Shown here: positions 17,474 through 26,978 of the stretch, one piece after another | Layout: every line of letters starts with the position of its first letter | How positions within the stretch are numbered: position 1 is the stretch's first letter | NCBI GenBank assembly: GCA_903835235.1 | Contig: CAILMF010000070.1 | Location: 38,836 to 102,835, forward strand | Length of the DNA stretch: 64,000 nt | Direction: 5' to 3' | From: an uncultured Rhodospirillales bacterium | GTDB taxonomy: Bacteria; Pseudomonadota; Alphaproteobacteria; Acetobacterales; Acetobacteraceae | The notes under the pieces: model-generated | Databases searched by the model: none | The model's input: only the letters and a program-made list of their open reading frames with translations | Told to the model about the DNA's origin: nothing | Program-made: the position numbers and the translations under genes

Positions 17474-18487
17474 ATGCATGCCGTTGCCTATACCGCCTGC
17501 CACCCCGCCGACCACGCCGAAGCCTTCCTCGACCTTGAATTGCCAGCGCCAGCGGCGCCCGAGGGCCACGACCTGCTGGTGGAGGTGCGCGCGGTTTCGG
17601 TGAACCCGGTCGATACCAAGCAGCGCCAGGCCAATGACCCCAAGGGCAAGCCCCGCATCCTCGGCTTCGATGCCGCCGGGGTGGTGCGGGAAGTCGGGCC
17701 GGATTGTTCCTTGTTTCGCCCCGGCGACCAGGTGTTCTACGCCGGCCTGATCACCCGCCCCGGCAGCAATGCCGAGCTGCACCTGGTGGATGAGCGGATC
17801 GTCGGCCGCAAGCCGGCCACGCTGGGCTTCGCCGAAGCCGCCGCGCTGCCGCTGACCAGCCTGACCGCCGGGGAAGCGCTGTTCGACCGGCTGCGGATCG
17901 CCCGCAACAAGGACCCTCGCCCGGGCGAGGCGGTGCTGCTGATCGGCGGCGCCGGCGGCGTGGGGTCCATGGCCATCCAGCTGGCGCGGCATCTGACCGG
18001 TCTGACCGTGCTGGCCACGGCTTCCCGCCCGGAAACGCGGGACTGGTGCCTGAAGCTGGGCGCCCACCACGTGCTGGACCACAGCGCCGACCTGCCGGCA
18101 CAAGTAAAAGCGCTGGGCCTGAGCGTGCCCTACATCTTCAGCATCACCCAGACAGCGCGGCACTGGGACGCCAGCTGCGCGATCCTGGCGCCCTTCGGGC
18201 TGATCTGCGCCATCGACCAGACGCCCGTGCTGGACACCAACAAGCTGAAGGCCAAGGCGGGTGGCCTGGTGTGGGAGGCGATGTTCGCCCGGGCGCTGTT
18301 CCGTACGGCCGATATGGTGGCGCAGCACCACCTGCTGAACGCGGTGGCCGAGCTGGTGGATGCCGGCGCGGTGCGGACCACTCTGACAGAACACTTCGGC
18401 CCGCTGAATGCCGCCAACCTGGCCCGCGCGCATGCCCGGGTGGAAAGCGGCCAGGTCATCGGCAAGGTGGTGCTGGGCGAGGCATGA
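17474..18487 (+). CDS. Zinc-type alcohol dehydrogenase/quinone oxidoreductase family protein (MDR)
   Basis: The 337-residue medium-chain reductase has a GroES-like N-terminal domain (VEVRAVSVNPVDTKQRQ) and a Rossmann domain with GGAGGVGSMAIQLARHL. The residues that bind catalytic zinc in alcohol dehydrogenases are not evident, so an NADPH-dependent enone/quinone reductase is more likely than a zinc alcohol dehydrogenase. Its TGA overlaps the ATG of the P450 gene by four bases, and the P450 overlaps a glycosyltransferase in turn, so it probably acts in the same biosynthetic or modifying pathway. No close substrate assignment is possible. Confidence 0.85.
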   Translation: MHAVAYTACHPADHAEAFLDLELPAPAAPEGHDLLVEVRAVSVNPVDTKQRQANDPKGKPRILGFDAAGVVREVGPDCSLFRPGDQVFYAGLITRPGSNAELHLVDERIVGRKPATLGFAEAAALPLTSLTAGEALFDRLRIARNKDPRPGEAVLLIGGAGGVGSMAIQLARHLTGLTVLATASRPETRDWCLKLGAHHVLDHSADLPAQVKALGLSVPYIFSITQTARHWDASCAILAPFGLICAIDQTPVLDTNKLKAKAGGLVWEAMFARALFRTADMVAQHHLLNAVAELVDAGAVRTTLTEHFGPLNAANLARAHARVESGQVIGKVVLGEA

Positions 18488-19836
18488 GCTTCACGCCGCC
18501 CTATCCGGACCGGCCGACCGGGCGGCTGCCGCTGCGCGAGCTGCTGCGGCGGTTCCGCGCCAATCAGTTGGCGGTCTGGACGCCCGGGCATTTCGCCGCG
18601 GATTTCTTCACCACGCGAATCTTCCTGCGCGACCTGGTGGTCTGCAACAGCCCGGAGACGGTGCAGGCCGCCTTCGTGCAGAACCCGGCGGCGCTGGAGC
18701 GGAAGTCGCCGCAGATGCGCCATGCGCTGGAGCCGCTGATCGGCGACGGGCTGTTCATCTCGGATGGCCTGGTCTGGAAGGAACGCCGGCGGCTGGTGCA
18801 GGCGGTCACGCATGTCTCGCGGCTGGACGCGCTGACGCCGGTCATGACCGAGGTGGCAGCGGAACGCCAGATGGCCTGGCGGGCCCGTCAGGGCGAGACG
18901 CTGGACGTGCTGGCCGAGATGGCGCAGCTGGCCGCCGAGATCATCTGCCGCACCCTGTTCGGCCGCGCCCTGGGGGCCGAGGCCGCGACCGAGGTGACCG
19001 AAGCCTTCAGCCGCTACCAGGCCATGGTCGGGCAGACCGACCTGCCCTCGCTGCTCGGCCTGCCGAACTGGTGGCCGCGGCTGGGGCGGCGGCGGTTGCG
19101 GGCGCAGGTGCGGCGCATCCACGCCGTGGTGGACCGGCTGATCGACGGCGCGCTGGCCGGGGCGGAGGCTGACTCGCTGATCGGCGCCATGGGCCGGGCC
19201 AGGCTGCCCGGCGGCGGCACGTTGCCGCGGGAAGCCCTGCGCAACGAGGCAGCGACCCTGTTCATGGCCGGGCACGAGACCACCGCCAATACCCTGGCCT
19301 GGGCCTGGTACCTGCTGAGCCAGGACCCCGCTTCGGCGGCGCGGCTGCGGGCGGAGGCGCGGGCGGTGCTGCAAGGCCGCGCCGCCGGGCATGACGACCT
19401 GGCGGCGCTGCCCTTCACCCGCGCGGTGGTGGAGGAGACGCTGCGGCTCTACCCGCCGGTGCCGCTGCTGGGGCGGGAGGCGCAGGCCGACTTCACCCTG
19501 GCCGGGCACCCCGTGCGCAAGGGGGCGCTGGTGCTGGTGGCGCCCTGGCTGCTGCATCGGCACCGGAAGTATTGGTCGGAACCGGACAGCTTCGTCCCCG
19601 CCCGCTTCCTGCCGGACGCGCCACCGCCACCGCGCCATGCCTTCATTCCGTTCAGCCTGGGGCCGCGGGTCTGCACCGGTGCGGCCTTCGGGCTGGCCGA
19701 GGTGATGATCTGCCTGGCCACGCTGGCGCAGGAGTTCACCGCGGTGCTGCCGCCCGGCGCGGAGGTGCAGCCGCTGTGCCGGCTGACCCTGCGGCCCGGC
19801 GAGACGCTGATGATGCGGCTGGACGCGGCGCCGTGA
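18484..19836 (+). CDS. Cytochrome P450
   Basis: The 450-residue monooxygenase has the I-helix oxygen-activation motif AGHETT, the K-helix ExxR (EETLR) and the haem-thiolate loop FSLGPRVCTGAAFGLAE with the axial Cys. There is no membrane anchor, as usual for bacterial P450s, so it needs ferredoxin/ferredoxin-reductase partners, which are not in this window. The segment LWKERRRLVQ in the C-helix fits the family. It overlaps the upstream oxidoreductase (ATGA) and the downstream glycosyltransferase (GTGA), making a three-gene translationally coupled operon that converges on the hopanoid transporter hpnN. A lipid or hopanoid hydroxylation role is a hypothesis only. Confidence 0.95.
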   Translation: MSFTPPYPDRPTGRLPLRELLRRFRANQLAVWTPGHFAADFFTTRIFLRDLVVCNSPETVQAAFVQNPAALERKSPQMRHALEPLIGDGLFISDGLVWKERRRLVQAVTHVSRLDALTPVMTEVAAERQMAWRARQGETLDVLAEMAQLAAEIICRTLFGRALGAEAATEVTEAFSRYQAMVGQTDLPSLLGLPNWWPRLGRRRLRAQVRRIHAVVDRLIDGALAGAEADSLIGAMGRARLPGGGTLPREALRNEAATLFMAGHETTANTLAWAWYLLSQDPASAARLRAEARAVLQGRAAGHDDLAALPFTRAVVEETLRLYPPVPLLGREAQADFTLAGHPVRKGALVLVAPWLLHRHRKYWSEPDSFVPARFLPDAPPPPRHAFIPFSLGPRVCTGAAFGLAEVMICLATLAQEFTAVLPPGAEVQPLCRLTLRPGETLMMRLDAAP

Positions 19837-20981
19837 CCTGGCTGGCCGGCGCGCTGGTGCTGGCCTGGCTGGGGCAGGCGCTGGGCGGGGTGTGGCTGGT
19901 GGGGCTGCATCGCCGGCTGCGGGACATGGCGCGACCGCCGGCGCTGGCGCAGCCCCCGGTCTGCGTGCTGGTGCCGGTGCGTGGCGACCCCGGCGGCTTC
20001 CTGGCGGCGCTGGCGGCGCAGGATTATCCGGACTGGCATGTGGTGTTCGCGGTGGAGGATGCCGCCGACCCCGGCTTTCCGGCGCTGGCCGCCTTCTGTG
20101 CCCAGGCCCCGGCGCGGCGGGCGCTGGTGCTGGCCGGGCCGACCACGCGCCGGGCGCAGAAGCTGCACAACCTGCTGGCGGCGCTGCCCCTGCTGCGCCC
20201 GGCGGACGCGGTGCTGGTGACGCTGGATGCCGACACCCTGCCGGCGCCGGACACGCTTTCCCGCCTGGTGCGGCCGATCTTGGCGGGGCGGGCCGACCTG
20301 GCCAGCGGCTATCGCTGGCTGTTGCCCGGCCCAGGGTTGGGCGGGCAATTGGCGGCGCTGGTGGACCATGCCGTTGCCACCCTGCCGCGGCTGGACCGGC
20401 TGAGCCTGGTCTGGGGTGGTGCCATGGCGGTGAACCGGGCGGCGCTGGCGCGGCTGGACCTGCCGGCGCTGTGGGACCAGGCGGTCTCGGACGACCTGAC
20501 CGTCTCCCGCGCCGCGCGGGCGGCGGGGCTGGTGGTGCATGCGCCGTATGATGTGCGCCTGCCCAGCCCGGTGGACTGGACCCTGGCCCAGGGCTTCGAA
20601 TTCGCCCGGCGGCAGTTCCGGTTGGTGTGGCTGCTGGCGCGGCCATTCTGGTGGGTTGCGCTGGCGGGCAGCCTGGTGCCGGTGGCCGGTGGTGCCGCGG
20701 CGGTCTGGCTGGGCTGGTGGCCGGCGCTGGCCCTGGCGCTGTTGGCGCAGCAATGGCGGCTGCGGCGGCGCCGCGCGCTGGGGCCGGCGCCGGCGCCGTG
20801 GCTCGCCCCTTGGGCCATGCCCTTCGCGCTGATGGCGGTGCTGGCCGCGCCGGGGCGGCGGCTGCGCTGGGCCGGCCGCCTCTACCTGCTGGGGCCGGGC
20901 GCCGAGGTCCGGGCGGTCCGCGGCTCGCCAAAGGCGTGCAGCAGCACCGGCAGCGCCACCAGCACGGCCAGCAGCGTGTAG
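19833..20981 (+). CDS. Membrane-associated family 2 glycosyltransferase (HpnI/ceramide-glucosyltransferase-like)
   Basis: The protein starts at a GTG coupled to the P450 stop and is about 382 residues. An N-terminal hydrophobic segment is followed by a GT-A domain: VCVLVPVRGDPGGF, TLDADTL (metal-binding DxD), WGGAMAVNR, the acidic VSDDLTVSRAARAAG, and a modified QxxRW-type RRQFRLVW. It ends in two or three hydrophobic segments. The D-D-DD pattern resembles ceramide glucosyltransferases and the HpnI hopanoid glycosyltransferase. The 3' end overlaps the convergent hpnN gene by about 100 bases. Context suggests glycosylation of a lipid or hopanoid, but the acceptor is unproven. Confidence 0.78.
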   Translation: MTWLAGALVLAWLGQALGGVWLVGLHRRLRDMARPPALAQPPVCVLVPVRGDPGGFLAALAAQDYPDWHVVFAVEDAADPGFPALAAFCAQAPARRALVLAGPTTRRAQKLHNLLAALPLLRPADAVLVTLDADTLPAPDTLSRLVRPILAGRADLASGYRWLLPGPGLGGQLAALVDHAVATLPRLDRLSLVWGGAMAVNRAALARLDLPALWDQAVSDDLTVSRAARAAGLVVHAPYDVRLPSPVDWTLAQGFEFARRQFRLVWLLARPFWWVALAGSLVPVAGGAAAVWLGWWPALALALLAQQWRLRRRRALGPAPAPWLAPWAMPFALMAVLAAPGRRLRWAGRLYLLGPGAEVRAVRGSPKACSSTGSATSTASSV

Positions 20982-23647
20982 AGCAGGCTCATCGCCAGCA
21001 GCACGCCCATGCTGGCGGTGCCGGGATGGTTGGACAGCGCCAGGGTGCCGAAGGCGCTGGCCGTGGTCAGCGCGGAAAACAGCACGGCGCGGGTCAGCGC
21101 ATTCGGCAGCAACTGGCGTTCGCCGCCGCGCCAGGCGGTGACGTAGTAGATGTCGAACGCCACGCCGATGCCGAACAGCAGCGGCAGGGCGATGATGTTG
21201 GCCAGGTTCAGCGCCGGCCCCAGCAGCGCGCAGGTGGCCAGGGTCAGCAGCCCCGCCAGTGCCAGCGGCGCCAGGGCCAGCAGCGCCAGGCGCAGGTCGC
21301 GCAGCGCCGCCAGCAGCAGCACCAGGGTCAGCGCCAGGGCGATGAGGCCGGCCAGGATGAAGGCGTGCCGGATGGTGGCGGCGGAAGCCTGCACCGAGAT
21401 GGCCGGGCCGGTGGCCTGCGGCGCCACGGCCTGGATCGCCTCGGCGAAGCGACGCATGGTGGCATTGCCGTCGTCCAGGTCCTTCGGGAAGGCCTCGACC
21501 CGGGCGCGGCCATCCGGCGCCACCCATTCGGCCACCAGCGCCGGCGGCAGGTCGGCCAGCGCCACGGGGCGGGCGGCCAGGGCGTCCCGCAGGCCCGCCA
21601 GCGTGGTGTCCAGCCCGGGCAGCACGGCTTCGGCAAACATCCGGCGTGGCGCGGTCGGGCCACCGCCCAGCCGGCGCAGCGCCGCCGCCAGGCGCCGGGT
21701 GGTCGCGGCCGCGGCGCTGTTGCCACCACCCTGGGCGGCCTGGTCCAGTGCCCGGGCCAGCTGGCGCAGCGCGGCGGAAACCGCGGCGTCGTCGGGCGGC
21801 GGCAGCATCGGGTCCGGGTTCAGGCTGGGGCCCAGCAGGTCGGCCGCGTCCAGGATCAGCGCCAGCTTGGCGTCCTGGTCCTCGGGGACGAAGCTGGCCA
21901 GGGTCATCACCTGCGCCACCTCGGGCAGGGCTTCCAGCCGGGCGACCAGGGGGGCGGCCTCGGCCAGGCTGGGGGCCAGGACGGAGAGCGTGTTCGGCGT
22001 GGTCTCCGCCACCTGCATCAGGTCGCGGAAGGTGGCGACCGATTCTGCCTTGGGGTCGCGCAGGTTCAGCGGGTTGAAGTCGAAGGGCAGCGCCGGCAGG
22101 CAGGCGGCGCAGGCCAGGGCCACGGCGCCGACCACCAGCGCGTAGCGGCGGGCGCGGGCGGCCAGCCGGTCCTCCAGCCGCGCCAGGGCGGGCCAGCCGA
22201 GTTCGCCGGCCTCGCCCGGCGGCTCGGTCCAGATGATCAGCGCCGGCAGCACGGTCAGGCTGAGCAGCGCGGCGGCCAGCATGCCGAAGCCAGCGATGGC
22301 GCCGAGTTCCGAGACGCCGCGGTATTCGGTGGGCAGGAAGGCCAGGAAGCCGCCGGCGATGGCGGCGGCGGCCAGCAATATCCCCGGCCCGGCCACCCCG
22401 GCGGCGGCGGCCAGTGCGGCGCGCAGCTCGATCTCGGCGGGGGCGCGGGTGGCGGCGGGCTCACGGTCCAGCAGGAAGCGCTGCTCGCGGTAGCGCACCG
22501 CGTACTGGATGCCGAAGTCGACGCCGAGGCCGATGAACAGCACGGCGAAGGCGATGGAGAGCGGGTTGTAAGGGCCGATGACCAGCACGCCGAAGGCGGC
22601 GGTGATGACCAGGCCCAGCATCAGCGTGGCCAGCACCGGCAGGATCAGCCGCAGGGAGTGCAGCGCCAGCCAGAGCAGCGCCGCCACCAGCACCAGGGAG
22701 AGCACGGTGTTGGTGACCGCGCCCTCGGCGACGGTGGCGAATTCCTCGTCGCCCATCACCACCTGGCCGGTCAGTCGCACCGTTACGCCGTGGTCCGGCG
22801 TCAGGCCCAGCTCTCGCGCCGTGGCGCGCACCAGGTCGCCGGCGGCGGCGCCGGGGGAGAGGTTGGCGAAGTCCAGCCGTGGCTTGGCCAGCACGAAGCG
22901 CCGCAGTTCCAGCACGCCGGCCTGGTGGCCGGTGAACAGGCTGCCCCAGTCGAGGAAGTGCCGACGCCCGGCCAGCGCCGCCTCGGCCGGCGGGATCAGC
23001 GCCGCCATGGGGGTGGCGATCTCGGCCAGGGTGGTCTCGCCGCGCTCCACGCCCTGCAGCAGCAGGCCGAAGGTGGTGGCGATGCCACGCAGCGAGGGGT
23101 CCGCGGCCAGGGTGCCCAGCAGCGGCTGGGCCTGGATGATGCGGTCGGTGGTGTCGCGCAGCTCCGGCTCGGGCATGAACAGGAAGGCGCTGCGGCGGAA
23201 GAAGGCGTCGCCATCCGGGCGACTGACCGCGGCGAACAGGTCCGTGCGGGCGGCCAGCGCCGCTTCCAGCCGGCCGGCGGCGCGGTCCGCCACATCGGCG
23301 GTGGCGCCATCCACCACGATGGCGATCAGGTCTTCCCGCTGCGGGAAGGTCTCGGCCATGGCGCGCTCGGTCTGGCGCCAGGGCAGGTCCTGCGCGAACA
23401 GCCGGGTGACGTCGCTGTCCAGGCTGAAGCCGTCCACCACCACGGCCAATGAGAGCAGCGCCGCCAGCCCGGCGGCCAGCAGCGTGCGCCCGGGGCGGCG
23501 GCAGGCGGTGCCGGCCAGCCAGGCGGCCAGCCGGGCCAGGGCGCCGGCGGGGGCCTCGGGACCGGCGTGGCCGGTGTGGGTTTTGGGGCCGGCGTGGCCG
23601 CCGGGGGCTTCGGGTCCGGCCACACGGCCGGCGGTGTCAGGCTTCAC
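20882..23647 (-). CDS. hpnN: Hopanoid-transporter-like RND/MMPL protein
   Basis: The 921-residue polytopic protein has two related halves, each with one helix, a large periplasmic loop and five further helices (for example AFAVLFIGLGVDFGIQYAVRYREQ in half one and IIALPLLFGIGVAFDIYYVTAWRG in half two). These GxxxDF/Y motifs are typical of the MMPL-type HpnN that moves hopanoids to the outer membrane. The start is a GTG that overlaps copD by 11 bases. The first ~40 residues are an unusual Gly/His/Pro repeat (HAGPEAP/HTGHAGPEAP) from a DNA repeat, placed before the first helix. Neighbouring P450 and glycosyltransferase genes on the opposite strand may modify the cargo. Confidence 0.9.
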   Translation of the reverse strand: MKPDTAGRVAGPEAPGGHAGPKTHTGHAGPEAPAGALARLAAWLAGTACRRPGRTLLAAGLAALLSLAVVVDGFSLDSDVTRLFAQDLPWRQTERAMAETFPQREDLIAIVVDGATADVADRAAGRLEAALAARTDLFAAVSRPDGDAFFRRSAFLFMPEPELRDTTDRIIQAQPLLGTLAADPSLRGIATTFGLLLQGVERGETTLAEIATPMAALIPPAEAALAGRRHFLDWGSLFTGHQAGVLELRRFVLAKPRLDFANLSPGAAAGDLVRATARELGLTPDHGVTVRLTGQVVMGDEEFATVAEGAVTNTVLSLVLVAALLWLALHSLRLILPVLATLMLGLVITAAFGVLVIGPYNPLSIAFAVLFIGLGVDFGIQYAVRYREQRFLLDREPAATRAPAEIELRAALAAAAGVAGPGILLAAAAIAGGFLAFLPTEYRGVSELGAIAGFGMLAAALLSLTVLPALIIWTEPPGEAGELGWPALARLEDRLAARARRYALVVGAVALACAACLPALPFDFNPLNLRDPKAESVATFRDLMQVAETTPNTLSVLAPSLAEAAPLVARLEALPEVAQVMTLASFVPEDQDAKLALILDAADLLGPSLNPDPMLPPPDDAAVSAALRQLARALDQAAQGGGNSAAAATTRRLAAALRRLGGGPTAPRRMFAEAVLPGLDTTLAGLRDALAARPVALADLPPALVAEWVAPDGRARVEAFPKDLDDGNATMRRFAEAIQAVAPQATGPAISVQASAATIRHAFILAGLIALALTLVLLLAALRDLRLALLALAPLALAGLLTLATCALLGPALNLANIIALPLLFGIGVAFDIYYVTAWRGGERQLLPNALTRAVLFSALTTASAFGTLALSNHPGTASMGVLLAMSLLYTLLAVLVALPVLLHAFGEPRTARTSAPGPSR

Positions 23648-25295
23648 GGTAGATGAGCAGGAAGCTGCCGATGATGACCAGGCAGGTCGGCCAGACCCAG
23701 GCGGCGCGGCGGGCCAGTACGTCCGGCCCGCGCAGCTCGATCATCCGGGCGCAGCCGCCGACCAGGGCGCAGATCGCCAGCGGCAGGTGGGAGAGTTCCA
23801 CCAGCAGCAGCTCCTTGAAGTTGGCGATGGCATGGGTATGCGCCAGCAGCAGCGCGCCCCCCGCCAGCATGGAAAGCGGAAAGACATAGCGGTAGCGGCC
23901 GGTCAGCTTGCCCAGCCGCACCGCCCATTCCGCCAGCGCGAAGCCAAGCACCAGGAAGGCCGCCAGCTTGTGCTGCACCACCTCGGGGTCGCGCAGGCTG
24001 GCGAACAGGCCGATATCGCCGAGCGGCCAGACCTCGGGGTCTGACCTGATGAACAGGAAGGCGAACAGCCCGAGGAACAGCAGCGGCCAGTGCCGGGTGA
24101 ACGGCACCTTCCGGGAGGCATCCAGCAGCGCCGCCAGCCCCACCAGCAGCACGACGATGCCGGACCAATTATGGTTGTACTCGCTCCAGGCGATGTCCTG
24201 GGCATTGCGCGGCGGCAGCAGCCCCTCGCCGGGGGTGAAGGCCTGCGGGCGTTCGGCCTGACGCTGCTGGGCGGCCTGCCATTCGGCGTCCAGCTGGGCC
24301 TGCATGGCGGGAATCGCCAGGTCCTCATGGCTCGGGCTGGTCAGGCGGGGCGTGCCGGGGGTGAAGCGCTCCACCACCTCATGCCAGGTGACGCGGTCGT
24401 CCACCAGGTCCTTGGCCGGCGGCACGCTGGTCAGCGAGCCCGCGATGGCCAGCACCGCCACGCCCAGCGCCATCTCGGATTCCACGAAGCGCTTGACCCT
24501 GAGCAGGCCGGAAGGGACGGCCTCCAGCCGGTGCAGCAGCAGGTAGTTGGCGCCGCCCAGCGCCAGCAGCAGGCCGAGCAGGATCATCTTGGTGCCGGAC
24601 ATGGCGCCATAGGCGGTGCCGTAGACGGCGGGGACGCCGCCGATATAGCCCAGCCAGAAGCCCAGCGCGCCCAGCAGGATCAACCCCACCCCGGCCATGG
24701 CGAAGGGCGAGTAGCGCTGGCCGACCGCGCGGGTGGCACGCTCCGGCAGGCGGAAGCTGAGCCACAGCGCCGGCAGCCCGCCGATCCACAGCGCGGCGCC
24801 GACCTGGTGGACGAAGGTGGCGGCCATCAGCATGCCGCGGCTTTCGGTGCGGGCCATGGCGTGGCTGCCGGCGACGGCGGCGGCCAGCAGCGTGGCGGCG
24901 GCAGCCAGCAGGCCGAAGCGCCGGGCCGGCTCCAGCGCGCCTTCCGGCCGGGCCAGCAGCAGCAGCAGCAGGGTGGCGGCCATGGCGGCCAGCGCGGCGC
25001 GGACGAAATCGGCGCCCAGGGCGGCGGGGAGGCCGCTCTCCAGCGTGGCCGCCAGGGCCAGCACGGCCAGGGATGCCCCGGCGAAGGTGAAGCCGAGCGT
25101 CGCCAGGCCGGCACCCAGCACCAGGCGGCGGGCGGTGCCGGCCAACTGGTGAGCGGCGCCCGGCATGGCCTGGCCCAGCGGCACCACCAGCAGCGCCCAG
25201 AAGATCACGCTGCCCAGCAGCACGGTGCGGGAGAGCAGCAGCAGCGCCTGCAGCACCACCGAGAAGAAGCCATAGAGGTCGAGCAGCGATTCCAT
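23637..25295 (-). CDS. Copper resistance D (CopD) family membrane protein, extended
   Basis: The 552-residue protein is mostly transmembrane. The N-terminal half is a CopD-like domain of about eight segments with conserved His (AGSHAMARTESR, ATFVHQVGAALWIGGLPALW). A soluble stretch follows (about residues 325-385, containing QAQLDAEWQAAQQRQAERPQ). The C-terminal part has further helices with LLAHTHAIANFKELLLVELSHLPLAI. This longer form resembles CopD-fusion proteins thought to move copper across the membrane. The gene sits between copC, which ends 4 bp upstream, and hpnN, overlapping the latter's start by 11 bases. Function in copper uptake is inferred from family and the copC neighbour. Confidence 0.85.
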   Translation of the reverse strand: MESLLDLYGFFSVVLQALLLLSRTVLLGSVIFWALLVVPLGQAMPGAAHQLAGTARRLVLGAGLATLGFTFAGASLAVLALAATLESGLPAALGADFVRAALAAMAATLLLLLLARPEGALEPARRFGLLAAAATLLAAAVAGSHAMARTESRGMLMAATFVHQVGAALWIGGLPALWLSFRLPERATRAVGQRYSPFAMAGVGLILLGALGFWLGYIGGVPAVYGTAYGAMSGTKMILLGLLLALGGANYLLLHRLEAVPSGLLRVKRFVESEMALGVAVLAIAGSLTSVPPAKDLVDDRVTWHEVVERFTPGTPRLTSPSHEDLAIPAMQAQLDAEWQAAQQRQAERPQAFTPGEGLLPPRNAQDIAWSEYNHNWSGIVVLLVGLAALLDASRKVPFTRHWPLLFLGLFAFLFIRSDPEVWPLGDIGLFASLRDPEVVQHKLAAFLVLGFALAEWAVRLGKLTGRYRYVFPLSMLAGGALLLAHTHAIANFKELLLVELSHLPLAICALVGGCARMIELRGPDVLARRAAWVWPTCLVIIGSFLLIYREA

Positions 25296-25299
25296 GGCC

Positions 25300-25701
25300 C
25301 TAGCGCCCGATCACGCTGAAGAAGATGTCGCCGCGGGTGATGTGGCCATCCACCGCCAGCACCTGCCAGCGCAGCCGGAAGCCGCCGGTGGCCAGGTTGG
25401 CGGGCAGTGGGGCTTCCACCAGGGCGGCGTCGGTTTCGGGCGCCAGGGTCAGCGGCATCGGCTGGTTGTCCGGGCCGAACAGCGTCATCCGGCTGCGGCC
25501 ATGGTCGATGCGGCTGTTGAAGCGCAACGAGATCCGCGCCGGCGCGCTGGCCAGCCTGGCGCCGGGTTCCGGCGTGCTGGACATCACCAGGGCATGCGCC
25601 TGGGCGGGGCGGGGCAGCAGGGGCGCCAGGCTGGTGGCCAGCAGGGCGCCGGCCAGGGCGCCGGGAATGGCGCGGCGGCTGGGCCGGGAAGGAAGGGACA
25701 A
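25300..25701 (-). CDS. CopC-like periplasmic copper-binding protein
   Basis: The 133-residue protein has a twin-Arg-like signal (SRRAIPGALAGALLATSLAPLLPRPAQA) cleaved before HALVMSSTPEPGARL. That leaves an N-terminal His, which in CopC ligates Cu(II). An immunoglobulin-like beta domain follows with IDHGRSRMTLFG and the C-terminal WQVLAVDGHITRGDIFFSV that supplies Asp and His ligands. Such proteins hand copper to CopD. It is the first gene of the copC-copD pair and the operon continues into hpnN, so the hopanoid transporter may be co-transcribed with copper genes. Confidence 0.93.
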   Translation of the reverse strand: MSLPSRPSRRAIPGALAGALLATSLAPLLPRPAQAHALVMSSTPEPGARLASAPARISLRFNSRIDHGRSRMTLFGPDNQPMPLTLAPETDAALVEAPLPANLATGGFRLRWQVLAVDGHITRGDIFFSVIGR

Positions 25702-26019
25702 GGTGGGCTCCGTGCTGGCGCGTGATCGCCGAAGGCGGCGTCACCCTAGGCGATTTTCACCCGCCCTGACAAAGGTTGGCCCTTGGCCGCCATGGTCAAT
25801 GGCGCTCAGGGGCCGGTGCGCGCGCCGGGGCCGCAAGGCCGGGCCGGGGCGGCGGCAAACTAGCCACAGGCGCCGGCTTATGCCAGCCGCAAGCCCATTG
25901 CCCCGTTGCAATGGCCAGGGAACCTGTCGCAAAACCCACATCGCGCAATATTGTGTCAACTGGCGGGACCATCCTGACTTCTGGGACGGGGCCGCCCCTG
26001 AGCGGCCGGGGGACGGGAT
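25702..26019. other. Intergenic region between divergent copC and ispH
   Basis: This 318-bp gap holds the promoters for both divergent genes. I see no convincing -35/-10 pair, tRNA, small ORF or stable hairpin. The ispH side ends in a purine-rich CGGGGGACGGGAT that can serve as ribosome-binding site. Confidence 0.5.
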
Positions 26020-26964
26020 ATGCGGATCATTCTGGCGCAGCCGCGGGGGTTCTGCGCGGGCGTGGTGCGGGCGATCGAGATCGTCGAGCGCGCCTTGGAC
26101 AAGTACGGCGCCCCGGTCTACGTCCGGCACGAGATCGTCCATAACCGCCGCGTGGTGGAGACGCTGGAACGCCGCGGCGCCCGCTTCGTCGAGGAGCTGG
26201 ACCAGGTGCCGCCCGGCGCCATCACCGTATTTTCCGCCCATGGCGTGGCCCAGGATGTGGAGCGCGCCGCCGCGGCGCGTGGCCTGCCGGTGCTGGACGC
26301 CACCTGCCCGCTGGTCAGCAAGGTGCATTCCGAAGGCCGCCGCTACGTGGCCCAGGGCCGCGTGGTGATCCTGATCGGCCATGCCGGCCACCCCGAGGTG
26401 GAAGGCACGCTGGGGCAGATCCCCGGCGCGGTGCATCTGGTGGCTTCGGCGGCGGATGTGGCCCGGCTGGACCTGCCGCTGGACACGCCGCTGGCCTATG
26501 TCACCCAGACCACACTTTCGGTCGATGATACCCGCGCCACGATTGAGGCCTTGCAGAGCCGCTTTCCGGACTTGATTGGTCCGGATACAAGGGACATCTG
26601 CTACGCTACACAGAACCGTCAGTCGGCGGTGCGTGAGTTGGCGCAACAGGTGGACGTGCTGCTGGTGGTCGGGGCCGCGAACTCTTCGAATTCGAATCGT
26701 TTGCGGGAAATCGGCGCCGAGCAGGGCATCCCCTGCTACCTGATCCCGGACGCGCTGGCGCTGGACCCCGCCTGGGTGGCCGGTGCCGAGGCGGTTGGGA
26801 TTACCGCCGGGGCCTCGGCCCCGGAAAGCCTGGTGCAGGAAGTGATCGCGGCGCTGGAGAAGCTGGCGCCGGTGGCGGTCTCGACCTTGCCGGGCATTGT
26901 CGAGGATGTGCAGTTCAAGCTGCCTGCCGCGCTGATGGATGCGACGGCGAGCGCGGCGGAATAA
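26020..26964 (+). CDS. ispH: 4-hydroxy-3-methylbut-2-enyl diphosphate reductase
   Basis: The 314-residue iron-sulfur enzyme performs the last step of the MEP pathway, making isopentenyl and dimethylallyl diphosphate. The three cluster-binding cysteines are visible: Cys12 in [13 protein letters not shown], Cys96 in [11 protein letters not shown], and Cys194 in [10 protein letters not shown]. The substrate loop ANSSNSNRL and the His residues of [10 protein letters not shown] and [11 protein letters not shown] are also present. The next gene, hpnH, starts 14 bases downstream, so isoprenoid supply and hopanoid elongation are co-transcribed. Confidence 0.97.
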   Translation: MRIILAQPRGFCAGVVRAIEIVERALDKYGAPVYVRHEIVHNRRVVETLERRGARFVEELDQVPPGAITVFSAHGVAQDVERAAAARGLPVLDATCPLVSKVHSEGRRYVAQGRVVILIGHAGHPEVEGTLGQIPGAVHLVASAADVARLDLPLDTPLAYVTQTTLSVDDTRATIEALQSRFPDLIGPDTRDICYATQNRQSAVRELAQQVDVLLVVGAANSSNSNRLREIGAEQGIPCYLIPDALALDPAWVAGAEAVGITAGASAPESLVQEVIAALEKLAPVAVSTLPGIVEDVQFKLPAALMDATASAAE

Positions 26965-26978
26965 GAGGATCGACTGAC

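Noticed and set aside
18130..20931. Minus-strand frame of about 930 codons over the P450 and glycosyltransferase
   Set aside because: Pro/Arg/Gly-rich shadow of GC-rich genes; the plus strand encodes intact P450 motifs.
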